Translations under genes and position numbers: made by a program | Source of the DNA: CALEMW01 sp035447065 | Lineage (GTDB): Bacteria; Krumholzibacteriota; Krumholzibacteriia; LZORAL124-64-63 | DNA length: 64,000 bases | NCBI GenBank assembly: GCA_035447065.1 | Contig: DAOTGJ010000005.1 | Span: 62,001 to 126,000 of the forward strand | Direction: 5' to 3' | Shown here: positions 35,014-46,100 of the stretch, in pieces | Layout of the letters: the number at the start of each line of letters is the position of its first letter | How positions within the stretch are numbered: the stretch's first letter is position 1 | The notes under the pieces: model-generated | Seen by the model: only the letters and a program-made list of their open reading frames with translations | Databases searched by the model: none | What the model was told of the DNA's origin: nothing

Positions 35014-36417
35014 TCAGGCCTCCAGCTGGGCCGCCAGGTCCAGGAGCAGGGCCTGCAGGCCGGCGTCCGCATCGCCGTCCAGGGTGCAGCCGGCGGCCAG
35101 GCGGTGGCCGCCGCCGCCGCGGGCCGCGGCCACGACCTGCACGTCGCCGTCGCCCTTGGCGCGCAGGGAGACGCGCCAGCGGCCGTCGTCGCGCTCCTTG
35201 AGGAAGACCACGAAGAGCACGCCCTCCACCGCGGTGGCCAGGTTCACGAAGCCCTCCGTGTCGGCCATGCGGGCGCCCGAGCCGGCCAGCATGGCCTGGG
35301 TCGCGCGCAGCGAGAGGATGCGCCCGTCGGCATGGAAGGTGAACGTGCCCACCACCTGCTTCATGAGCTCCACGGCGGGGCGGGTGCGCTGGTGGAGCAG
35401 GCGTTCGGCCAGCTCCGCCACGTCGATGCCGAAGGCCGCCAGCCGCTGCGCCGCCTCGAAGCTCAGGGGCAGGGTGTTGGGGAAGCGGAAGCCGCCGGTG
35501 TCGGTCACCAGGCCGCCGTAGATGTTGGCCGCCATGTCGGCATCCAGGCCGCAGGCGTCCAGGCCCGCGAAGCCCGCCGCGTCCAGCGCGTCGATGACCC
35601 TCATCACCAGCAGGCTGGCGGAGCTGGCCACGGGCTCGATCCAGCCGTCGAGCACGTCGCCGCCGTCGTCGGTCAGGTGGTGGTCCACGCAGACGGCGCG
35701 GGGCGCCAGGCGCAGCACGCCCGCCAGGCCCTCGGCGCGGGCCAGATCGTGGCAGTCCACCAGGACCACCAGGTCCGGCGGCGTCTCGGCCATGACGTCG
35801 GCGGCCTCGTCGGCCGGCAGGGCCTCGTCGTAGCCGGGCAGCACGGCGAAGCCGGCGGGGGGATCGTCGTAGGCGATCACCTCCACCTCCTTGCCGGCCA
35901 GCTCCAGGCAGCGGCCCAGGGCCAGGGCGCTGCCCATGGCGTCGGGATCGGGATTCCAGTGGGGCACCACCCACACGCGGGCGCTGGCGGCGAGGGTCTC
36001 CAGGAGTTCGCGCGGCGGCGTCAGGGACTCCAGGGTGCGCGCGCGCTCGCGGACGGCGTCGCCCTCGGCGGCGCCCTCGGCGGACAGCGTCTCCAGCAGG
36101 GCCTCCACGCCCAGGCCGCGCTCCAGGGAATCGTCCAGCACGAAGCGCAGGTCCGGCGTACGGCGCAGGCGCAGCAGGTCGGCCAGGCGGCCCTGCAGGA
36201 AGCCGCGCGCCTTGCGCAGGCCCTGCAGGGTGTCGCGCTGTTCGGCGTCCTCGCCCACCACGGACACGAAGACCTCGGCCACGGTCTGGTCGCGGTTCAG
36301 GCGCACCTCGCTCACGGCGGCCAGACCCACGCGGGGGTCCTTCACCTCCGCCGCGATGAGCTCGCTCAGGGCCTTGCGCAGGGTGGAGTTCTGACGTTCG
36401 AGCTTGTAGGGATCCAT
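35014..36417 (-). CDS. RbfA-NrnA fusion: ribosome-binding factor A joined to DHH/DHHA1 phosphoesterase
   Basis: One 467-aa reading frame holds two proteins that are normally separate. Residues 1 to about 115 are RbfA, a cold-shock 30S maturation factor (VKDPRVGLAAVSEVRLN, LRKARGFLQGRLADLL, DDSLERG). Residues about 135-467 are an NrnA-type nanoRNase/PAP phosphatase. Its DHH motifs are HWNPDPDAMGS, VDCHD, VDHHLTD and TDTGGFRFP; its DHHA1 tail is ARGGGGHRLAAG. All metal-site motifs look intact. ATG 36417 has GGAG upstream. There is no stop codon, and no Met at the usual NrnA start. In other genomes rbfA and nrnA are neighbours in this cluster, so the fusion joins adjacent genes. Confidence 0.92.
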   Translation of the reverse strand: MDPYKLERQNSTLRKALSELIAAEVKDPRVGLAAVSEVRLNRDQTVAEVFVSVVGEDAEQRDTLQGLRKARGFLQGRLADLLRLRRTPDLRFVLDDSLERGLGVEALLETLSAEGAAEGDAVRERARTLESLTPPRELLETLAASARVWVVPHWNPDPDAMGSALALGRCLELAGKEVEVIAYDDPPAGFAVLPGYDEALPADEAADVMAETPPDLVVLVDCHDLARAEGLAGVLRLAPRAVCVDHHLTDDGGDVLDGWIEPVASSASLLVMRVIDALDAAGFAGLDACGLDADMAANIYGGLVTDTGGFRFPNTLPLSFEAAQRLAAFGIDVAELAERLLHQRTRPAVELMKQVVGTFTFHADGRILSLRATQAMLAGSGARMADTEGFVNLATAVEGVLFVVFLKERDDGRWRVSLRAKGDGDVQVVAAARGGGGHRLAAGCTLDGDADAGLQALLLDLAAQLEA

Positions 36418-36433
36418 GCTTTCTCCAGGACGA

Positions 36434-36467
36434 GACAGGACGGCGTCCGCGCGGGCGCCGTCCTGTC
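36434..36467 (-). other. Hairpin between infB and the rbfA-nrnA fusion gene
   Basis: A 12-bp perfect stem (36434-36445 with 36456-36467) and 10-nt loop fill most of the 73-base gap. No T-tract follows. It may be a processing or pausing site that separates infB from downstream genes. Confidence 0.55.
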
Positions 36468-36490
36468 GGGACGCGGGAACGGCGGCGTCA

Positions 36491-39493
<3,003 letters not shown>

Positions 39494-39581
39494 GGCGATC
39501 GACCTCCGCGGGTCCGCTCCCTGGGAGCGGACGATGATGGCGCTTCCTGCATGGCTTCTGCGGACCGGCGCGTCGCCATCG

Positions 39582-39935
39582 TCAATCCGACGCCGGTCTC
39601 TCCCCGCCGGCGCCCGCGCCGGCGACGAGTTCCAGGATCCCCTTCACGAAACCGCGGTCCTCCACCGCGACCACCGTCAGGTCGTCGCGCTGGAAGGCCC
39701 GCGCCAGCTCGGCGCGGTCCACGATCCCGTCCACGACCCGTTCCCGGGGAACGAGCCGGCTCAGCTTCTTGGCCCCCTGCCCCGCGTCCCGCGCCACGAT
39801 CAGCAGCGCGGGCCGGGGCCCGGCGATCATCTGCGCCGCCGCGGTGCCGCCCAGGGCCAGCTTCCCGGCCCTCTGCGCCAGGCCCAGCAGGCCCAGCAGG
39901 CGCGCCACCACGACCTCGCGCTGCGGCGCGTCCAC
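39582..39935 (-). CDS. L7Ae/YlxQ-family ribosomal-type RNA-binding protein
   Basis: A 117-aa protein of the L7Ae/L30e/Gadd45 fold, as expected for YlxQ in the nusA-infB cluster. Key stretches are LLGLAQRAGKLALGG and ALLIVARDAGQGAKKL. The start is GTG 39935 with GGAGG upstream, 2 bases after the nusA stop. The usual neighbour YlxR is absent. An 88-base gap to infB shows no gene. Confidence 0.85.
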   Translation of the reverse strand: MDAPQREVVVARLLGLLGLAQRAGKLALGGTAAAQMIAGPRPALLIVARDAGQGAKKLSRLVPRERVVDGIVDRAELARAFQRDDLTVVAVEDRGFVKGILELVAGAGAGGERPASD

Positions 39936-39937
39936 GG

Positions 39938-41443
39938 CTAGTCCTCCGCGTCCCCGCCGTCGGCCGCGCCGTCCTCATCGGCCAGCTCGCTGACCTTCGC
40001 ATCGAAGTCGGCGAAGAGCTGCCCGCCGGAGATCAGCGGCGCCGCCGCCCGCTCCGGGGCCTCGCCCGCGGCGGCCGCCGCGGCCTCGCCGTCGGCCGGG
40101 GCGCCGTCGCCCAGCATGCTCTCGTCGATCAGCGGGCGCTCGTTGGCCTCCAGCTCCGCGAGCTCCTCGGCCACCGTCGTGTCGATGATGCGCTCCAGCT
40201 CGTCCAGCGTGGCGTTGGCGGTGTTGAAGAGCTCGATGGCCTTCTCCTCGCCCAGGCCCGCCAGCTCCTCCAGCTCGTCCAGCGGCGTGTTCACCAGGTG
40301 CTCGATGGAGGTGATGCCCGCGCCGCGCAGGGCCGCGGCCAGCTCGTCGGTCATGCCGGTCATCTCGCTCAGCTCCATCCACACCTCCTGGCGCACGCGC
40401 TGGCGGATGTGGTACTCGCGCGAGGAGACCAGGTCGATCTTCCACTCGGTGAGCTTGGCGGCCAGGCGGACGTTCTTGCCCTCCTTGCCGATGGCCTTGC
40501 TGAGCTGATCGTCGTTGACCACCACGGTGGCCTCGTGCAGATCGTCGCGCAGGATGATGGTGTTGACCTCGGCCGGGCTCAGGGCGCGGCTGATCAGCAG
40601 CGACGGCTCCGCGCTCCAGGGCACGATGTCGATGCGCTCGCCCGCCAGCTCGCGGGTCACCGCCTGCACGCGCGAGCCCTTCATGCCCACGCAGGAGCCC
40701 ACGGCGTCCACGCGGTCGTCGTGGGAGACCACGGCGATCTTGGAGCGGGTGCCCGGCTCGCGCGCCACGGCCTTGATCTCCACGATGCCCTCCTGGATCT
40801 CGGGCACCTCCTGGGCGAAGAGGATGCGCAGGAACTCCGGATGGCTGCGCGAGAGGATGATCTGCGGCCCCTTGGCGCTGTCCAGCACCTCGATGATCAG
40901 GGCGCGGATGGTGCTGCCCTGATGGCTCTTCTCGCCGCGGATCTGCTCGCGCCAGGGCAGCATGGCCTCCACGCGCCCCAGGTTCACCAGCACGTTGCCG
41001 CGGTCCACCTGCTGCACGGTGCCGGTGATGATCTCGTTCACCCGGTCCTTGTAGGTCTCGAAGATGTTCGTGCGCTCGGCCTCGCGCACCTTCTGCACCA
41101 GGATCTGCTTGGCCACCAGGATGGCGTTGCGGCCGAACTCCTCCAGGGGCAGCTCCCAGCGCAGCTCGTCGCCCACCTGGACCTCGTCGCCGAACTCCTC
41201 GCGGGCCTCCTCGAGCATGATCTCGGCGTCCTCGTCCATGAGGTTGTCCACCACGACCTTCACGTGCTCCACGGTCATCTCGCCGGTGGACTCGTCCACG
41301 CGCGCGTCGATCACGGCGTCGGCGCCCAGCTTCTTGCGGGCCGCGGACTGCAGGCCGGCCACCAGCGACTCCAGCACGATCTGGCGGTCGATGTTCTTCT
41401 CCCGCGTGATCATCGCGAGGGCGTCGAGAACGTTGTAGTCCAT
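39938..41443 (-). CDS. nusA: Transcription termination/antitermination factor NusA
   Basis: A 501-aa RNA polymerase partner. The N-terminal domain (1-125) is followed by S1 (GTVQQVDRGNVLVNLGRVEA) and two KH domains (VGMKGSRVQAV; AIGKEGKNVRLAAKL). A helix-hairpin-helix segment (GITSIEHLVNTPLDELEELAG) and an acidic tail complete it. It promotes pausing and intrinsic termination. It follows rimP by 10 bases. A terminator-like hairpin stands in the leader of this operon. Confidence 0.97.
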   Translation of the reverse strand: MDYNVLDALAMITREKNIDRQIVLESLVAGLQSAARKKLGADAVIDARVDESTGEMTVEHVKVVVDNLMDEDAEIMLEEAREEFGDEVQVGDELRWELPLEEFGRNAILVAKQILVQKVREAERTNIFETYKDRVNEIITGTVQQVDRGNVLVNLGRVEAMLPWREQIRGEKSHQGSTIRALIIEVLDSAKGPQIILSRSHPEFLRILFAQEVPEIQEGIVEIKAVAREPGTRSKIAVVSHDDRVDAVGSCVGMKGSRVQAVTRELAGERIDIVPWSAEPSLLISRALSPAEVNTIILRDDLHEATVVVNDDQLSKAIGKEGKNVRLAAKLTEWKIDLVSSREYHIRQRVRQEVWMELSEMTGMTDELAAALRGAGITSIEHLVNTPLDELEELAGLGEEKAIELFNTANATLDELERIIDTTVAEELAELEANERPLIDESMLGDGAPADGEAAAAAAGEAPERAAAPLISGGQLFADFDAKVSELADEDGAADGGDAED

Positions 41444-41453
41444 GCTCGGTCTC

Positions 41454-42014
41454 CTATGCTTCCTCGCCGCCGCGGCGGGCGGCCCGCTCCTGGCGGTGGG
41501 CTTCCTTCTTGCGGCGGCGGTCCGCCTGGATCAGCGCCTGGGCGTCGAACTCCGGGTCCAGGTTGGCCTCGCGCACGTCGGCGCGGGCCAGCTTGCGGAG
41601 GGTCTCCTCGCCCCGCGGCAGCAGGGTCAACGACCCGTTGCCGAAGGCCTCCAGGCGACCCTTGAGGGTCTTCACGCCGCCGGCGGCGGCCACCTTCAGG
41701 ATCACGTCCTGCCCCACCGCCGCCTGATAATGGGCGTCGGTGCGCAGGGGCCGGCGCACCCCGGGCGACGAGACCTCGATCACGTAGGCCTCGGGGAACG
41801 GATCCGCCTCCTCCAGATGCATGCCCACGGTGCGTGAGGCGGCGGAGCAGGCGTCCAGGGTCATCCCCTCGGGATGATCCAGCAGCACGCGCACCGTGGT
41901 GCGGCCGCCGCCCCGGAAGACGCGCACGTCCAGCAGCTCGAAGCCGTCGTCCGCGAGGACGGGCTCCAGCAGCCGGATGATGCGATGGGCCGACTCGTAA
42001 CGGTCCGCGGACAC
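41454..42014 (-). CDS. rimP: Ribosome maturation factor RimP
   Basis: A 186-aa 30S assembly factor, first in the nusA-infB cluster. Motifs are LLEPVLADDGFELLDV and YVIEVSSPGVRRPL. I start it at GTG 42014, with GGAGGTT 7 bases upstream, giving VSADRYESAHRII. A frame beginning at 42155 would translate through the leader terminator hairpin. The Lys/Arg/Glu-rich C-terminal tail is species-specific. Confidence 0.92.
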   Translation of the reverse strand: MSADRYESAHRIIRLLEPVLADDGFELLDVRVFRGGGRTTVRVLLDHPEGMTLDACSAASRTVGMHLEEADPFPEAYVIEVSSPGVRRPLRTDAHYQAAVGQDVILKVAAAGGVKTLKGRLEAFGNGSLTLLPRGEETLRKLARADVREANLDPEFDAQALIQADRRRKKEAHRQERAARRGGEEA

Positions 42015-42080
42015 GACGGGAACCTCCGGCACGCCGCAGGAGCGCCGCCGGGCCGTGCGGAGGCGCCATGCCCCGACACG

Positions 42081-42105
42081 AAAAAAAGTGAGCTTTCGCC
42101 CACTT
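42081..42105 (-). terminator. Intrinsic terminator/attenuator in front of rimP-nusA
   Basis: On the minus strand an 8-bp stem (42098-42105 with 42086-42093, one G-U pair) is capped by a GAAA tetraloop and followed by a T-run. Seven Ts occur in a row, two of them inside the stem. It is 107 bases past the cyclase-like stop and 67 bases before the rimP GTG. It is either the terminator of the sprA unit or an attenuator in the rimP-nusA leader. Confidence 0.75.
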
Positions 42106-42146
42106 CGCGGCGCGCACCGGATGGCGCGTATCTGAAGTAGGAGGCC

Positions 42147-42175
42147 ATAGTACAACCCGTTCCGGACCGGCGCAA
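42147..42175 (-). promoter_or_regulatory. Possible promoter upstream of the rimP leader terminator
   Basis: On the minus strand TTGCGC (42170-42175), 17 bp, TACTAT (42147-42152). Matches are three and four of six. If real, transcripts would begin near 42140 and meet the terminator at 42081-42105 before rimP. Confidence 0.35.
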
Positions 42176-42211
42176 GGGAAATTCAGGGGGATCCGCCCCC
42201 CCTCCACCGCC

Positions 42212-43162
42212 TCAGGGGGCGGGCGGGCGGCGGGCCAGGTCCAGCAGCAGGGTCCCCACCTGGCCGGGACCGCGGGGACCCACGGCGTCCAGATCGTCGG
42301 CCCGGGTGTGCCAGTCCGGATAGTCGAAATCGATGAGGTCCACCGACGGCACGCCCGCCTCCAGGAACGGCACGTGATCGTCGTAGACCGCCCGCCCCTC
42401 CCAGGGCTGGAACACGTCCAGCCCCAGCTCCGCCGCGCGCTGGAACACGGCGCGGGTCCAATTCCCAGCGTAGCGCAGGGAGTAGCCCTCCATGGGGATG
42501 GAGGGATCCAGGTCCGCCACCATGTCCACCAGCACCAGGCCGATGGGATCGCCCCCCGCCAGCGGGTTGCCGAAGTCCTGCCGCCGCGGCGCCAGCCAGG
42601 CCGAGCCCAGGCAGTAGCTGCGCAGCTCGCCGCTCCGCCCCTGGTCCTCCCCGTCGAAGAACAGCAGGTCCACCCCCACCGCGGGAGGTGCGGCGGCCAG
42701 AAGCTCCATGAGGTGCAGGAGCACGGCGGTGCCGCTGGCGCCGTCGTTGGCGCCTGCGATGGGCTCCGTCCGCGCCCCCCGCTCCGGATCCCGGTCCGCG
42801 TGGGCGCGGGTGTCGTAGTGGGCTCCGAACCACAGCCGGTCGCCGCCGTCCGGGCCCGCGGACACCACGATCTGCGCCAGCGGCATCTCCTCCCCGGTCA
42901 GGGGGCTCGTCTCCACGTGGCGAAGGACGGTGGCACGCAGCCCCAGGCTGTCCGCGTGGGCCAGGATCAGCTCCTGCAGGGCCCGGTGCCCCGGCGTCCC
43001 CGGCACCCGCGGTCCCAGCTCGGTCTGGGCGCGGATCCAATGCATGGCGCGTTCGCCCGAGAACTCGCCGGCGGCGGCGACGGCGGCCGTCCACAGCAGC
43101 AGCGCCAGGATCAAGCCGGCGCGTCGCAAGGCTCCCAAGGACATGTCCGATCCCGTTCCCAT
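42212..43162 (-). CDS. Exported M28-family glutaminyl-peptide cyclotransferase-like enzyme
   Basis: A 316-aa zinc-fold enzyme with a signal peptide (residues 1-31, AVAAA). Metal-site residues appear in order: AHYDTRAHAD, GANDGASG, FFDGEDQG, LVDMVADLD and DYPDWHTRADD. The pair GED (not GEE), plus RSYCLGSAWLA and DDHVPFLEAGVP, resembles glutaminyl cyclases more than M28 aminopeptidases. Such enzymes turn N-terminal Gln into pyroglutamate on exported proteins. ATG 43162 overlaps the sprA stop as TGATG. ATG 43144 is an alternative start giving a cleaner signal peptide. An M28 peptidase is the fallback call. Confidence 0.78.
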   Translation of the reverse strand: MGTGSDMSLGALRRAGLILALLLWTAAVAAAGEFSGERAMHWIRAQTELGPRVPGTPGHRALQELILAHADSLGLRATVLRHVETSPLTGEEMPLAQIVVSAGPDGGDRLWFGAHYDTRAHADRDPERGARTEPIAGANDGASGTAVLLHLMELLAAAPPAVGVDLLFFDGEDQGRSGELRSYCLGSAWLAPRRQDFGNPLAGGDPIGLVLVDMVADLDPSIPMEGYSLRYAGNWTRAVFQRAAELGLDVFQPWEGRAVYDDHVPFLEAGVPSVDLIDFDYPDWHTRADDLDAVGPRGPGQVGTLLLDLARRPPAP

Positions 43163-46100
43163 CAGAAGTTGAAGGTGGCCTCCACGCCCAGGCCGAAGCG
43201 CTGGGTGACCGTGTCGGACTCCTTGACCTTGTCGCGGGCGTAGCTCATGCGCATGGCCCCGGTCAGGTTGCGAGTGATGTTGTAGCTGAAGCTGGGCACC
43301 ACGCTGATGCGCGAGGAGCCGGTCACGGTGTTGGGCTCGCCCTCGCGGTCCACGCCCGGCTGCCAGCGCTGCACCGAGTCGTCGCTCACGCTCACGTCCA
43401 CGGTCATGGTCACCATGGGCGAGTTGCCGGGCCGGTACAGGCCCAGCTTGGAGAGGATGCCCTCGGCCCCGAAGCTGTGGCGCACCTGCGCGTTCACCGC
43501 CGTGCGGTTGGTCTTGGTCAGCGAGCCGTTGTTCTCGTTGTCGTCGAACGTCAGCACCAGGTTGAGCTGGGCGGTCATGCCGCTGCGGAAGGTGGTGCTC
43601 CAGCGCGGCCCCAGCTGCAGGGTCTCCTTGGGGTTGGACTGGGTGGCCGTCTCGCCGGCCACCGACGACGTGCGCTTGTACGTCAGGTCCAGGTTGCTGG
43701 AGCGGATGGGGCTGTCGGCGCCGCCGCCCCCGAAGATGCCCCACTTCTCGATGCCCGCCAGGCTGAAGCCCAGGTCCGGCCAGCTCCGGTTGAAGGTGCG
43801 CGTGGCCAGGCCGCCCGCCTGCACGCGGTGGGTCTCGGACTCGTCGAACTTCACGTCCATGGTCATGTTGCGCGAGAACTTCAGGCGCGTGGACGCCTTC
43901 TTGGTGATGCGCTCGGTCACGTCGCGGCTCACGTAGAGGGAGTCCGGCGCTTCCAGGTCCGTGGTCAGGCCGGCCTCGTACCAGAAGGTGGTGGCGCCGC
44001 GGTAGCGGGTGTAGGCGCCCTCGTCCTTGCTGGTCCAGTTGAGCTGGATGGGCTGCACGCCGCGCATCAGGTCCATGAGCGGACTCAGCGGGTTGGGGAT
44101 GCGGAAGCCGCCGCCCTCCTCGGCGAAGAGGCTGGCGGTGGTGTCGGCCTGGGCGGTGCCCGCCACGGCCTCGCGGCGCTCCCGCTCCAGCTCCCGCGCC
44201 AGCTCCACGATGCGGTCCTCCAGGCGCTGCTTGTCCCGGGGGTTCAGTCCGGGTTCGGCCAGCTGGGCCACCAGCTCCTGCAGCTCGGGATCGGTGATCT
44301 GATCGCGGCGCACCTGGTTCTGGATCTCGCGCAGGATGCGCTGCCGCTCGTCCTGACGCACGTCCACCTTCTTGGGGAAGACCCGCGAGAACTTGTCCCC
44401 CAGGGGCACGCTGAAGGTCACGCTCCAGTCGCCGCTGCTGCGGATGTTGGAGACGTTGGCCGGATCGTTCTCCCGCCGCACGCTGGGCGAATGGTCGTCC
44501 ACGAAGGCGCCCGTGAACTGCACGTTGGGCTTCAGCGAGTTGAGCTCGCCCACGAAGCCGGTGATGGCGCGCCCCACCAGGTTGTCCGGCAGGCCCAGGT
44601 GCCGCGGCACGCCGAAGCTCAGGCGCAGCTGCTGGTTGTAGGTGTTCTCCTCGCCCACGTTCAGGCCCCAGAACCGGCGCTCGCGGAACAGGTCGCGGTC
44701 CGAGCGGATGGTCAGGCCCGCGTCCACGATGGGCAGGGGCTTGGCGTCGATCTTGGCGTTCAGGGTGCCGCGCCGCGTCTCGTTCAGGGGCTGCTCCACG
44801 AAGGTCCCCGTGGCCGTCTGCAGGTTGCTGGATTCCCGCCTGGTGTTGGTGAACGCCCCCGACAGCGAGATGTTCGTGGGGAACGGGTTGACCGCCTTGA
44901 CCACCGGGATGCGGCGCAGCAGGGGGTAGTCGTTCAGGCTGCGGCCGGGTCCCAGGCGCAGGTCGTAGGACACGTTGCCCTGCAGGTTGTCGCCGGTGGA
45001 CCTCTGCAGGGGCGTATCGCTGGTGCTGCGCGAGCCGCTGAGGGAGAACTGCCAGGGGTCCAGCACGTAGCGCAGGGGCGCGAAGCCCGACGGCTGCGGC
45101 CGCGACAGCCGCACGGAGAAGCTCTTGCGCTCGTCGATGGAGCTCTGCGCGTCGCGCAGGGCCTCGTCGATGATTTCGATGTCGCTGCTGGTCACGTACT
45201 TGGGCCGCTGGGTGGTGCGCGAGCGGCCCGCGCTCACGGGCATGCGGAAGCCCAGCAGCGGTATGAAGTCGTCCACGGACAGGCTGCCGGACACGTTCCA
45301 GTCCTCGCTGGTGTAGCCCTGCCCCACCTGCTTGTTGAGGCCGTGGAACTCGGCGTCCTGCTTGTTCCAATCCACCTCGAAATTGATCTGGTTGGCCATG
45401 TTCACGCCCACGTGCAGGCGCTGGGCCAGGCCGGCGTCGCGCTGCACCTCGCGCAGCTTGATGTCGTTGAACCAGAAGTAGCCGCTGGCCTCGGAGGTGC
45501 GGTCCGTGTTGCGCACGCCCACGTAGAAGCGCTTCACGCGGCGCAGGTCCGGCGCGCCCACCACGCGCACGCGGTAGGGCTGGCCGGTGAGGTCGTCGTT
45601 CACCGTGGACTCGATCCAGCCCGTCTCGTGGTCCGGCGCCTCCAGCTTCACGTTGCTCAGCTCGGCCATGTCCAGGCGCAGCTCGTGCCAGCCGAAGCGC
45701 GCGCCCTGGCTCTCGTCGAATCTGTAGTTCACCTCGTAGTAGTTGAGCGAGTCGGCTCCCACCCGGAAGAACACGTCCATGTCCGCCTGGTCCGGGTCCG
45801 GGCTGTACACGTAGTAGGAGAGCTTGCTGTACTTGGTGTAGTCGTCGCCGCGGGGCGAGACCACGCGGCTGGCGCGCACCAGGTGCTGGGGCTCCAGGTG
45901 CTGGTAGTCCAGGACCAGCGACGACTCCTTCTCCGGGATGTTGTTCAGCACGTAGAGCTCGAAGGGCGGGTCGTAGTCCGGGTTCTCCTTGTTGTTCACC
46001 TCCCCCAGGAAGAAGCCCTCGTTGGGCGACCGCTCGCCGAAGTCCAGGATCTGCTCCTCCGGCGCGTCGGCGGTGGCCAGCTTGCGCACGCCCTCGCGCT

